A stretch of DNA of 64,000 bases from Acidaminococcus sp050873445. GTDB taxonomy: Bacteria > Bacillota > Negativicutes > Acidaminococcales > Acidaminococcaceae. Positions 1 to 7,339 of the stretch are shown here, one piece after another. The notes under the pieces are model-generated. The model did not search any database, had not been told where the DNA came from, and worked only from the letters and a program-made list of their open reading frames with translations. Both the position numbers and the translations under genes were made by a program. The DNA lies in the NCBI RefSeq assembly GCF_050873445.1, contig NZ_JBNMIU010000004.1, positions 3,716 through 67,715 on the forward strand. Direction: 5' to 3'. Within the stretch, counting starts at the first letter, position 1. Every line of letters begins with the position of its first letter.

Positions 1-139
1 CCAGATGAGGCTGGCTCTGTTAAAAGCACGGGAAATGAGTCAGCATCCCCTGCTGAAACTGCGGGTGGATGTGCTGTTAAAGAAACGGACGATGGATTTC
101 GCCAGTTTCCTAGATGTGATCCACGAACAGAAACGGTAA
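1..139 (+). CDS. C-terminal end of an unidentified protein (truncated by window edge)
   Basis: Reading from base 2, an open frame runs without a stop to TAA at 137-139 and encodes about 45 residues, beginning QMRLALLKAREM and ending DVIHEQKR. It is followed directly by a strong terminator hairpin, as expected for the end of a real gene. The peptide is charged and probably helical, with no motif I recognise. The start and any domains lie outside the window, so no function is proposed. Confidence 0.5.
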   Translation, partial: QMRLALLKAREMSQHPLLKLRVDVLLKKRTMDFASFLDVIHEQKR

Positions 140-155
140 TAAAAAATAACACAAG

Positions 156-192
156 AAAACCGGGATCCCTGGGGGGAAAATCCCGGTTTTTT
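156..192. terminator. Bidirectional intrinsic terminator
   Basis: AAAACCGGGAT and ATCCCGGTTTT form a GC-rich stem around a purine-rich loop, followed by a T run on the plus strand. The minus strand also ends in a T-rich tail. It can therefore stop the truncated plus-strand gene and the minus-strand gltS transcript. Confidence 0.8.
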
Positions 193-239
193 GATTTTGT
201 ATCTGATAAGGGGGTGTTCCTGCATGAATCAGGCGGAAT

Positions 240-1442
240 TCAAGCCAGCATATTCATGGCAATGGTGACAAACAGAGCAATCATGATGTCGGAGAAGAAT
301 CCGCCTGTAATCGGAACAATCAGGTAGGCCTTCTGGGTAGGCCCGAAGGTCTTGGTCAGCGCATCCATGTTTGCCATAGCGTTGGGCGTAGCTCCCATGC
401 CGAATCCGCATTGTCCTGTTACCAGCACCGCTGCGTCGTAGTCCCGGCCGCAGGCATTGAAGGTGACGTAGGTGGTGAACAGCGCTACGATGATGGTCTG
501 TACCAGCAGGATGACAATCATGGGCAGAGCCAGGCCGACCAGCTGCTGCAGTTTCAAGCTCATCATGGCCAGGATCAGGAAAAAATTCAGGCTTATATTA
601 CCGATGGTGCTGATTTCCTGAATGGGCAGTTCAATATGGCTGGTATCACAGAAATTACGGATGAGGATGCCGCAGATCATGGCGCCGCAATAGGTGGCAA
701 CTGTAATATGGGCAGCTTTAAAAGCCATGGTGACAAAAATGCCGCCGCCCAGAGCGATGAACAACAGGGCCAGACCGGAAGTCCCTTTTACAGGATCCAG
801 TACATGGGTCAGAGCAGAGTTTTTTTCCAGTTCTGCTTGGGCTTCCGCATCAACTTTGCTGCTGCTGTGTTCCGTCAGATGATTTTTCAGAATCAGACGG
901 CGGGCAATGGGGTTGCCGATCAGGTTACCGGCAATCAGTCCGTAGGTTGCAGAAGCAACGGCAACGGTAAAGGCACTCTGTACGCCCATATCTTCCAGGA
1001 GAGGGCCAAAGGCTCCGCAGTTCCCGTGGCCGCCGGTCAGCGGAATGGAACCTACGCACAGGCCCAGCAGTGGATCCAGGCCAAAGAATTGGCACATGGC
1101 TACGCCGACCACATTCTGGATGCAGATCAGGCTAGCCACACAAATCAGGAAAATTACCAGGGTCTTACCGCCTTTTTTCACCATGGCGAGACTTGCACCG
1201 AAACCAACACTGGTAAAAAATAAGTTCATGAAAACGGACTGCAAGCTGCTGTCCAGGGTTAAGTCCAGCACACCGGCTTCGTAGAAGCCAAACTGCAGGA
1301 GCGCAAAAATCAGGCCGCCGATAACCGGGCTGGGAATACAGTAGGTACGGAAAAACTTGACTTTCTTTTTGAGGAATTCGCCCAGGTAGAAAAACAACAC
1401 TGCCAGAGCCATGGTCAGGTACAGATTCAGAGATAGTTTCAT
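240..1442 (-). CDS. gltS: Sodium/glutamate symporter GltS
   Basis: This 400-aa, very hydrophobic protein has the two inverted-repeat halves of the GltS (ESS) family. It imports glutamate with sodium across the cytoplasmic membrane. The family signatures are visible: GGHGNCGAFG at about residues 137-146 in the first half, and GQCGFGMGATPNAMANM near residue 345 in the second. The ATG at 1440-1442 is preceded by AAGGAG. It lies 28 bp downstream of a small gene and probably shares its promoter. In a glutamate-fermenting organism it would feed the hydroxyglutarate operon at 38-45 kb. Family length is usual (about 400 aa). Confidence 0.95.
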   Translation of the reverse strand: MKLSLNLYLTMALAVLFFYLGEFLKKKVKFFRTYCIPSPVIGGLIFALLQFGFYEAGVLDLTLDSSLQSVFMNLFFTSVGFGASLAMVKKGGKTLVIFLICVASLICIQNVVGVAMCQFFGLDPLLGLCVGSIPLTGGHGNCGAFGPLLEDMGVQSAFTVAVASATYGLIAGNLIGNPIARRLILKNHLTEHSSSKVDAEAQAELEKNSALTHVLDPVKGTSGLALLFIALGGGIFVTMAFKAAHITVATYCGAMICGILIRNFCDTSHIELPIQEISTIGNISLNFFLILAMMSLKLQQLVGLALPMIVILLVQTIIVALFTTYVTFNACGRDYDAAVLVTGQCGFGMGATPNAMANMDALTKTFGPTQKAYLIVPITGGFFSDIMIALFVTIAMNMLA

Positions 1443-1470
1443 AATGGACTCCTTCTTTTTGGGGAATGTT

Positions 1471-1641
1471 TTATTCGATGCCGTACACTGCTTTGCCAGT
1501 GGTGACGGAAGGTTTTTGGCTGACTTTTGCAGCAGTTTTCTTTTCCACTGCCTTCATCAGCCTGCCGGACAGTTTGCTCCGGTACATTTCGTCAAAATCC
1601 GGTTTGGTGACCCAATCCAGTGCATACTTTTTTGTCATCAT
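1471..1641 (-). CDS. Small basic protein of 56 aa in the gltS leader
   Basis: The ORF begins MMTKKYALDWV and ends KAVYGIE. It is rich in Lys and has no membrane segment. On the minus strand a GGAGG lies 6-7 nt before the ATG-ATG pair, and a good promoter (1676-1705) predicts a transcript starting near 1669. A longer upstream reading of the frame would begin before that start and is unlikely. The gene ends 28 bp before gltS, so the two are probably co-transcribed. I recognise no family. It may be a conserved small protein or a translated leader. Confidence 0.55.
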   Translation of the reverse strand: MMTKKYALDWVTKPDFDEMYRSKLSGRLMKAVEKKTAAKVSQKPSVTTGKAVYGIE

Positions 1642-1675
1642 CTTCAGCCTCCATTTGCTTTTTTTCTTTGTTTTC

Positions 1676-1705
1676 ATCATAGCAAAAGAGAAATTAAAAG
1701 TACAA
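1676..1705 (-). promoter_or_regulatory. Promoter of the small gene and gltS
   Basis: On the minus strand TTGTAC and TATGAT are separated by 18 bp, a good match to a vegetative sigma-70/SigA promoter. The predicted start near 1669 leaves a leader of about 28 nt before the small gene. Confidence 0.6.
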
Positions 1706-1845
1706 CTGTTAAATAAAGTAAGTAAAACAGGAAATATCCTGTAAATAAAAATATATACAGGGAAAATACGAAATCTCCTACCGGAAATAACAGTTTCCAT
1801 TTTTATTTTTATCTTGTTACAATAAAAATAGAAGGAGGTGGCGGT

Positions 1846-2763
1846 ATGGATATACTGCGTTTGGCAAATTTACAAATTACGTTATTTCTGCTGATTTTGG
1901 CAGGATTGCTGCTGAAAAAGAAGGGAATCCTGGATAAAGAGGGGAAACGCTGCTTGACGGATCTGTGTGTCAATGTGGTGATTCCCTGCAATATTTTAAA
2001 ATCCTGTCTGGCACCTTTGGGAAACGATGTGCTGAATACCTGCGGCCGGATCCTTTTGGCGGCATTTTTCATGCAGGCAGTTTATCTGGTCTTAAATAGA
2101 TTCCTTTTTAACCGGTATACGGAAGGCAGGAAAAAAGTACTGCAGTACTGTACCATTGCGTCCAACGGAGGCTTTCTGGGGAACCCGGTGGCAGAAGGGG
2201 TATATGGGCCCCTGGGACTTTTGTATGCGTCCGTATTTCTGATTCCCATGCGGATCATTATGTGGTCCGTGGGCACATCGTATTTTGTAGCGAAAAAAGT
2301 AGATGGGAAAGCAGCTTTGAAAAAGGTGCTGACCCATCCGTGTCTGGTGGCGATTTATATCGGCATGATCTGCATGGTGTTCCAACTGCATCTGCCGCGT
2401 TTTTTGGAAATGACCGTGACTTACATTGGCAACTGCAACTCCGCTCTTACCATGTTCATTGTGGGTACGATTCTGGCGGATGTGCCGTTATCCACCATTG
2501 TAAACCGGGACAGCGTACTCTACAGTGTGTTCCGGCTGGGATTGTTGCCGCTGATTGCCCTGGTGCTCTGCCATATGCTGGGGGGCCTGGACAATGTGGG
2601 CACCGGTGTGTCTGTGGTTATGACCGGCATGCCCGCTCCGGCCACTGCAGCGATTTTTGCCGCCCAGTATGACAGTGATTTTCCTTTTGCGACCCAGTTG
2701 GTCATCCTGTCCACCCTGTTATCCATGTTCACCATTCCCGTCTGGTGTTATTTTATCGGCTGA
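1846..2763 (+). CDS. AEC-family (auxin efflux carrier type) permease
   Basis: The 305-aa protein is made largely of membrane helices in the two-bundle arrangement of the AEC family. In bacteria this family often carries malate, malonate or other organic acids. Glycines and prolines characteristic of the family sit near the middle (NGGFLGNPVAEGVYG at about residues 107-121) and in the C-terminal half (MTGMPAPATAAIFA). AGAAGGAGGTGG lies before the ATG at 1846. It is divergent from the small gene/gltS unit and probably monocistronic. The substrate cannot be read from sequence. Confidence 0.85.
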   Translation: MDILRLANLQITLFLLILAGLLLKKKGILDKEGKRCLTDLCVNVVIPCNILKSCLAPLGNDVLNTCGRILLAAFFMQAVYLVLNRFLFNRYTEGRKKVLQYCTIASNGGFLGNPVAEGVYGPLGLLYASVFLIPMRIIMWSVGTSYFVAKKVDGKAALKKVLTHPCLVAIYIGMICMVFQLHLPRFLEMTVTYIGNCNSALTMFIVGTILADVPLSTIVNRDSVLYSVFRLGLLPLIALVLCHMLGGLDNVGTGVSVVMTGMPAPATAAIFAAQYDSDFPFATQLVILSTLLSMFTIPVWCYFIG

Positions 2764-2820
2764 ATGATTGAGTGAGCTGACAGGCCAGTCCTGATAAAGG
2801 AACAAAGCATCCATGAAACG

Positions 2821-2866
2821 AAAAAGAGAAGTTGTGAAAGAATCATTCGCAACTCCTCTTTTTTTG
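2821..2866. terminator. Terminator hairpin between convergent genes
   Basis: AAAAAGAGAAGTTG pairs with CAACTCCTCTTTTT, leaving one mismatch, and is followed by a T run. It stops the AEC gene and, read on the other strand, hutD. It is the left part of a longer repeat also found at 45485-45578. Confidence 0.75.
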
Positions 2867-2918
2867 CCAGTATCAGCTGGACTCCATTGGACAGTGACTG
2901 GTGACGGGGTGTGGGAAA
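2821..2918. repeat. Copy A of a ~95-bp dispersed repeat with terminator hairpin
   Basis: A hairpin with ATCATTC in its loop region is followed by TTTTTTTGCCAG, ATCAGCTGG and GTGACGGGG. The same order of blocks, with point changes, occurs at 45485-45578. Both copies sit between the 3' ends of convergent genes. Confidence 0.6.
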
Positions 2919-2939
2919 TTCTATTTGCACCCCTATTTT

Positions 2940-3503
2940 TCAGCAGACTGTGGTATAAATGACTTCACATCTTGGCGGCAGCAGCAGACCTGATGGTTTT
3001 GATCCGGTGATTACATACAGGGTATCGGCTTTCAGCGGGTGGCCTTCCAGGGCGGCGCCCAGCAGCTGTTCGTCTGTCAGGAAGGGGACGAACACGAAAC
3101 GGTGGGCAGCCGGAGCCAGGAACTGGCTTTTTGCCAGCCGGGCATAGGTAGCGGTGAGGCCCTTCCGGGTCATCACGTTGAAATCCACAGCTTTTCCTTC
3201 GGAATGGGTGTGCCAGGCACCGTCAAAATATGCTTCTTCCAGAGGTCTAAGGGGTATCTGGCGATTCCCATCTTCTGGAAAGGTCAGGGTAAAACCGCCC
3301 TCCAGGGGGCAGATGATCCGGTTGAAATCCGGCAGCAGGGTGAAATCTGAGGCATCCAGATCCACCGTGGCAGAACTGATCCGGATCTGGAAATCCCGTT
3401 TGGCATAAGCAGCACTTCTGGGAAAAATATAGAATTCAGTCGTAGTTCCTCCAGACCAGCGGGTGGTCACGGCCTGGGAACGGGGAATGGCCTGGATGGT
3501 CAT
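2940..3503 (-). CDS. hutD: HutD family protein (histidine utilisation accessory protein)
   Basis: The 187-aa protein matches the HutD (Ves/HutD cupin-like) family. The N-terminal WSGGTTTEFYIFP, the central FNRIICPLEGG and DFNVMTRKG near residue 107 are typical. HutD is thought to limit or tune histidine catabolism, possibly by binding a pathway intermediate such as formiminoglutamate; that role comes from other bacteria. GGAGGTG stands 6-8 nt before the ATG at 3501-3503. The gene diverges from ftcD-fhs-fchA across a 208-bp shared control region, which supports the hut assignment. Confidence 0.85.
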   Translation of the reverse strand: MTIQAIPRSQAVTTRWSGGTTTEFYIFPRSAAYAKRDFQIRISSATVDLDASDFTLLPDFNRIICPLEGGFTLTFPEDGNRQIPLRPLEEAYFDGAWHTHSEGKAVDFNVMTRKGLTATYARLAKSQFLAPAAHRFVFVPFLTDEQLLGAALEGHPLKADTLYVITGSKPSGLLLPPRCEVIYTTVC

Positions 3504-3559
3504 AGGGCAGCACCTCCATCTGTGTTTGTACGCTTTCTTTCAGTATAGTAAAAAAACTT

Positions 3560-3618
3560 ACGTCCATAAAGTGTCAAAAAATAAAAATATCGAAAAAAAT
3601 TGATTTCAGACGTTTTTT
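3560..3618. promoter_or_regulatory. Candidate hut operator pair between hutD and ftcD
   Basis: ACGTCCA at 3560-3566 and GACGTTTTT at 3609-3617 recur in the same order upstream of hutU (10424-10430 and 10482-10490). A TATAAT at 3636-3641 is the likely -10 of the ftcD operon, although its -35 is poor, as expected of an activated promoter. No hut regulator gene is in the window, so the binding protein is unknown. Confidence 0.4.
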
Positions 3619-3711
3619 AGGCGAAGAAATCATAATATAATAGCAGATAGGGCAAGGAATTGCCTTTCAGCTAAACCAGTTAACGATAATAGGACTATGG
3701 AGGTGCCCATT

Positions 3712-4617
3712 ATGGCGAAAAAGTTGGTTGAATTTGTACCGAATTTCAGTGAAGGCCGGGATAAGGAAAAGGTTGAAAAAATCGTTGACGAAGCCCGCAA
3801 AATCAAAGGCCTGAAAATCCTGGATTACTCCAGCGATCCGGATCATAACCGTTCGGTGGTTACCATCATCGGTTCTCCTGAAGCGGTGACGGAAGCTGCC
3901 ATCAACATGGCCAGGGTAGCCATCCAGCTGATCGACATGCGGACTCATCATGGTGCCCATCCCCGTTTCGGAGCTGTGGATGTGGTTCCCTTTACGCCTG
4001 TCATGGGCGTGACCATGGATGAATGTGTTGCCATTGCCAATGCTGTAGGCAAGGCTTATGGCGAAATGGGCATCCCCGTTTATCTGTATGAAGACGCCTG
4101 CACCAGGGAAGCCCGTCGGAACCTGGCTTCTGTCCGCAAGGGGCAGTATGAGGGCTTCTTTGAAAAAATCAAGGATCCGGAATGGAAACCGGATTATGGC
4201 CCGGCTGTCATGAATGAAAAATCCGGTTGTTCTGCAGTGGGGGCCCGTGTACCATTGGTTGCCTTCAACGTGAACCTGGACTGCAGCGACAAGGCTGTGG
4301 CAGATGCCATCGCCCGCAAGGTCCGGAACATCGGCGGCGGTCTGCACTATGTAAAGGCCATGGGTGTAAAACTGGAAGAACGGAATCAGGTACAGGTTTC
4401 CATGAATCTGGTGAACTACGAAAAATCCGCTGTGTACCAGGCTTTCGAAATGATTAAGATGGAAGCCCGCCGGTATGGCGTCAACGTAGTGGGCAGTGAA
4501 GTCATTGGGACCGTTCCCATGAAGGCACTGCTGATGGCTGCGGAATATTATCTGCAGATCGAAAACTTCAACCTGGACGAAATCCTGGAAAAACGTCTGC
4601 TGGAACTGGAAGAATAA
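3712..4617 (+). CDS. ftcD: Glutamate formimidoyltransferase
   Basis: The enzyme moves the formimino group of N-formimino-L-glutamate to tetrahydrofolate, releasing glutamate and 5-formimino-THF, the last step of this hut route. The 301-aa protein covers only the transferase half of the bifunctional animal enzyme. It starts MAKKLVEFVPNFSEGRD, typical of the family, and carries the conserved THHGAHPRFGAVDVVPF region with the active-site histidines near residues 80-86. An earlier ATG at 3697 overlaps the GGAGGTG ribosome site, so ATG 3712 is chosen. The separate deaminase follows as fchA. First gene of ftcD-fhs-fchA. Confidence 0.95.
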   Translation: MAKKLVEFVPNFSEGRDKEKVEKIVDEARKIKGLKILDYSSDPDHNRSVVTIIGSPEAVTEAAINMARVAIQLIDMRTHHGAHPRFGAVDVVPFTPVMGVTMDECVAIANAVGKAYGEMGIPVYLYEDACTREARRNLASVRKGQYEGFFEKIKDPEWKPDYGPAVMNEKSGCSAVGARVPLVAFNVNLDCSDKAVADAIARKVRNIGGGLHYVKAMGVKLEERNQVQVSMNLVNYEKSAVYQAFEMIKMEARRYGVNVVGSEVIGTVPMKALLMAAEYYLQIENFNLDEILEKRLLELEE

Positions 4618-4647
4618 TTCCTTACCCAGAGAGAAGGAGGGACTTTG

Positions 4648-6324
4648 ATGCTGAGTGACATCGAGATTGCGCAAAAGAACGTCATGGAACCCATCAGCAA
4701 AATCGCTGACAATCTGGGAATCCTGCCGGAAGAACTGGAACAATATGGCCATTACAAGGCCAAACTTTCTCTGGATGTACTGAAACGTCTGGAAAATAAA
4801 CCCAACGGGAAATTGGTCCTGGTGACTGCCATCACCCCTACTCCTGCCGGGGAGGGAAAATCCACTACCAGCATTGGCCTGGCTGATGCTCTGCGGAAAA
4901 TCGGCAAACACCCTGTGGTTGCCCTGCGTGAACCGTCCCTGGGTCCCGTATTCGGCATCAAGGGCGGTGCTGCCGGCGGCGGCTATGCCCAGGTGGTACC
5001 CATGGATGATATCAACCTGCATTTCACCGGTGATATGCATGCCATTACTGCCGTGAACAACCTGCTGGCCGCTATGATCGACAACCACATCCATCATGGC
5101 AACCAGCTGCGGATCGATGCCCGTCAGATTACCTGGCGCCGGGTACTGGATATGAATGACCGCGCCCTGCGGAAAGTAGTGGTGGGGCTGGGCGGAAAAG
5201 TGAACGGCTTCCCCCGGGAAGATGCCTTTACCATTACCGTGGCCTCTGAAATCATGGCCATCCTGTGCCTGGCCAAAGATCTGGAAGATCTGAAAGCGCG
5301 GTTCGGCCGGATCGTCATCGGCAGCGATCTGGATGGAAATCCGGTGTACGTGCACCAGCTGGGCTGCGAGGGCGCCATGGCCATGCTGATGAAGGATGCC
5401 ATCAAACCGAATCTGGTCCAGACCCTGGAATACACTCCGGCCATCATCCACGGCGGTCCTTTTGCCAATATCGCCCACGGCTGCAACTCCATTCTGGCCA
5501 CCAAGATGGCTTTGAAACTGGGGGATGTGGCCATTACGGAAGCCGGTTTCGGTGCTGACCTTGGGGCCGAAAAATTCATCGACATCAAATGCCACTATGC
5601 CGGACTGTATCCGGATGCGGTGGTCGTGGTAGCTACCATCCGTGCCTTGAAGATGCACGGCGGCGTAGCCAAGGCCGATTTGGGCAAGGAAAATGTCCAG
5701 GCTCTCAGCGACGGATTCAGCAATCTGGCCAAACAGGTGGAAAATATGCGGAGCTTCGGGCTGCCGGTCCTGGTGGCCATCAATAAGTTTGCTACGGATA
5801 CGCCGGCAGAAATCGATATGCTGCTGCAGAAATGCGCCAGCTACGGCGTGGAAGTGACCTTGAACGAAAGCTGGGAAAAGGGCGGTGAAGGCGGTCTGGA
5901 TATGGCCCGCAAACTGGCCAAAATCCTGGATGAACAGGGACAGGCTCCCCAAAAGGTAGAACTGTATGATGTGAATGATACCATCCCCAACAAGCTGAAA
6001 GCCATTGTGACCAAAATCTATGGCGGCGATGGTGTGACCTTCACTCCCAATGCCAGGAAGCAAATCAAACAGCTGGAAGAATGGGGCCTGGATAAGCTGC
6101 CGGTATGCGTAGCCAAGACCCAATATTCGCTCAGCGACAACCCGGCTCTCCTGGGTGCTCCCAGCGGGTTCAAGATCAATGTACAGGATGTCCGGGTTTC
6201 CAATGGTGCCGGTTTCATCGTTTGTCAGACCAGTAACATCATGGTGATGCCCGGTCTGCCCAAACATCCGGCGGCTCTGAACATGGACATCGACAACAAC
6301 GGCAAGATCACTGGTTTGTTCTGA
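4648..6324 (+). CDS. fhs: Formate-tetrahydrofolate ligase
   Basis: Fhs interconverts formate, ATP and THF with 10-formyl-THF, ADP and phosphate. The 558-aa protein has the family's P-loop TPTPAGEGKSTTSIGL near residues 65-80 and the expected length. GAAGGAGGG precedes ATG 4648 by 6-7 nt; an in-frame TTG just before it is less likely. It lies 30 bp after ftcD and 19 bp before fchA. In this setting it most probably runs backwards, making formate and ATP from the one-carbon unit of histidine. That direction is inferred from context. Confidence 0.97.
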   Translation: MLSDIEIAQKNVMEPISKIADNLGILPEELEQYGHYKAKLSLDVLKRLENKPNGKLVLVTAITPTPAGEGKSTTSIGLADALRKIGKHPVVALREPSLGPVFGIKGGAAGGGYAQVVPMDDINLHFTGDMHAITAVNNLLAAMIDNHIHHGNQLRIDARQITWRRVLDMNDRALRKVVVGLGGKVNGFPREDAFTITVASEIMAILCLAKDLEDLKARFGRIVIGSDLDGNPVYVHQLGCEGAMAMLMKDAIKPNLVQTLEYTPAIIHGGPFANIAHGCNSILATKMALKLGDVAITEAGFGADLGAEKFIDIKCHYAGLYPDAVVVVATIRALKMHGGVAKADLGKENVQALSDGFSNLAKQVENMRSFGLPVLVAINKFATDTPAEIDMLLQKCASYGVEVTLNESWEKGGEGGLDMARKLAKILDEQGQAPQKVELYDVNDTIPNKLKAIVTKIYGGDGVTFTPNARKQIKQLEEWGLDKLPVCVAKTQYSLSDNPALLGAPSGFKINVQDVRVSNGAGFIVCQTSNIMVMPGLPKHPAALNMDIDNNGKITGLF

Positions 6325-6343
6325 TACAGGAGGGATACTCCCC

Positions 6344-6964
6344 ATGGAATTGAAGAAACTCACGGTAGAAGGTTTTATCAATGAAACAGCGTCTTCCTCT
6401 CCGGCACCTGGGGGCGGCAGCATCGCTGCCCTGAATGCGGCCTCTTCCGCAGCTCTGATCGCCATGGTGGCCCAGCTGACCCTGGGCAAGGAAAAATATG
6501 CTGATTCTCAGGAAGAAATGCAGGAAGTGGTCCGGAAGGCCGGTGCCATGAAAGATCAGTTCCTGGCTTTCATCGATGAGGACAGCAATGCTTTCAACAA
6601 AATCATGGCTGCCTTTAAGCTGCCCAAGGATACGGACGAAGCCAAGAAGGCCCGCAGCGCAGCCATTCAGGATGCCACTAAGGGTGCAGCTCTGGTTCCC
6701 TTCAAGGTAGGTCAGACAGCCAATGAGCTGTTTGACCTGGCCGAGGCAGTGATCCTGCGGGGCAACCCCAATGCGGTGACAGATGGGGCTGTAGCTGCCA
6801 TGAACGCCCGGGCCGCTGTACGGGGAGCGTTCCTGAATGTGAAAATCAATCTGGGCAGCATCAAAGATGTCCTGTTTGTGGAAGAGCTGAAGAAACGGAT
6901 GGCTGAAATCGAAGCCGATGTGGACTCCAGAGAACAGGCCCTGCTGGCCAAGGTGAAGCTGTAA
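6344..6964 (+). CDS. fchA: Formimido-THF cyclodeaminase / methenyl-THF cyclohydrolase family protein
   Basis: The 206-aa, mainly helical protein belongs to the FTCD_C (FchA) family, shown by SSPAPGGGSIAALNAASSA at residues 16-34 and the ILRGNPNAVTDGAVAA stretch near residues 137-152. It would release ammonia from 5-formimino-THF to give 5,10-methenyl-THF. Clostridial FchA instead hydrolyses methenyl-THF to 10-formyl-THF, and sequence alone does not separate the two. Sitting behind ftcD and fhs, the deaminase role is favoured. A strong terminator follows immediately. Confidence 0.9.
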   Translation: MELKKLTVEGFINETASSSPAPGGGSIAALNAASSAALIAMVAQLTLGKEKYADSQEEMQEVVRKAGAMKDQFLAFIDEDSNAFNKIMAAFKLPKDTDEAKKARSAAIQDATKGAALVPFKVGQTANELFDLAEAVILRGNPNAVTDGAVAAMNARAAVRGAFLNVKINLGSIKDVLFVEELKKRMAEIEADVDSREQALLAKVKL

Positions 6965-6970
6965 TTGTAG

Positions 6971-7010
6971 AAAAAATCGGGACTGCTGAAAGAGCGGCCC
7001 CGATTTTTTT
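6971..7010 (+). terminator. Terminator of ftcD-fhs-fchA
   Basis: AAAAAATCGGG...CCCCGATTTTTTT forms a stem, with an inner CTGCT/AGCGG pairing, and ends in seven T. It begins 6 bp after the fchA stop codon. Confidence 0.85.
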
Positions 7011-7036
7011 GGATGAAATGGAATTTGATGGAAAGC

Positions 7037-7065
7037 TTTACTCCTTTTCTCTACTGTGCTAAAAT
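7037..7065 (+). promoter_or_regulatory. Promoter of a short untranslated transcript
   Basis: TTTACT and TAAAAT are separated by exactly 17 bp. The predicted start near 7072 lies only about 45 nt before a perfect terminator-like hairpin at 7091-7116. Confidence 0.45.
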
Positions 7066-7071
7066 ACTATA

Positions 7072-7119
7072 TCTGTTGGACAACCTGCGAAAGGGTGTTG
7101 CTCATGCAACACCCTTTTT
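7072..7119 (+). ncRNA. Possible short RNA or abortive leader
   Basis: The span runs from the predicted start of the 7037-7065 promoter to the T run after a perfect 11-bp stem (AAGGGTGTTGC, loop TCAT, GCAACACCCTT). No ORF fits inside it. It may be a very short RNA, or a leader whose hairpin is sometimes read through into the permease gene 220 bp downstream. No known RNA family is recognised. Confidence 0.3.
7091..7119 (+). terminator. Perfect 11-bp terminator hairpin
   Basis: AAGGGTGTTGC and GCAACACCCTT pair perfectly around TCAT, followed by five T. No coding gene ends nearby, because the fchA terminator lies 80 bp upstream. Confidence 0.65.
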
Positions 7120-7339
7120 GAGTCCATAGAACGTCCTTGCTTTAGTGCAATACTTTAATAAAAAACATCAAAGTATACAGTATACAGAAAAAAGAAAATT
7201 CAAAATTAAATTCAAAAACACGCATCTATTTGACTTTTTTCTGACAGTTACCCGGTACAATGATAGCGTAAAAAGGATATGGACGATGCAGGCGTCCCCA
7301 TCTACGGAAAAGTAAATCAAGAAAAGGAGTGATCAACGT
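7120..7339 (+). promoter_or_regulatory. Control region of the permease-hutH unit
   Basis: These 220 bp hold no gene. Visible elements are ACGTCC at 7131-7136, a tandem palindrome GTATACAGTATAC at 7173-7185 in an AT-rich stretch, and a -35-like TTGACT near 7231 with a -10-like TACAAT near 7257 at an overlong spacing. The inverted repeat GGACG-N7-CGTCC lies at 7281-7297, before the ribosome site AAAGGAG. GTATAC-type sites resemble GntR/HutC-family operators, but no such regulator is encoded here. Confidence 0.4.

Noticed and set aside
411..1223. A 270-codon plus-strand frame opposite gltS
   Set aside because: It is antisense to a clear GltS protein and has no ribosome site or family resemblance.
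1471..1800. A 109-codon reading of the minus-strand leader frame
   Set aside because: Its upstream start lies before the predicted transcription start. The ATG-ATG with GGAGG at 1641 is more plausible.
3667..6489. A 940-codon open frame on the minus strand opposite ftcD-fhs-fchA
   Set aside because: It is antisense to three conserved genes and has low-complexity, His/Gln-rich composition. Long antisense frames are common here because of codon bias in GC-rich genes; the same holds for 10522-12735, 15407-17920, 7349-8653 and 47245-49758.
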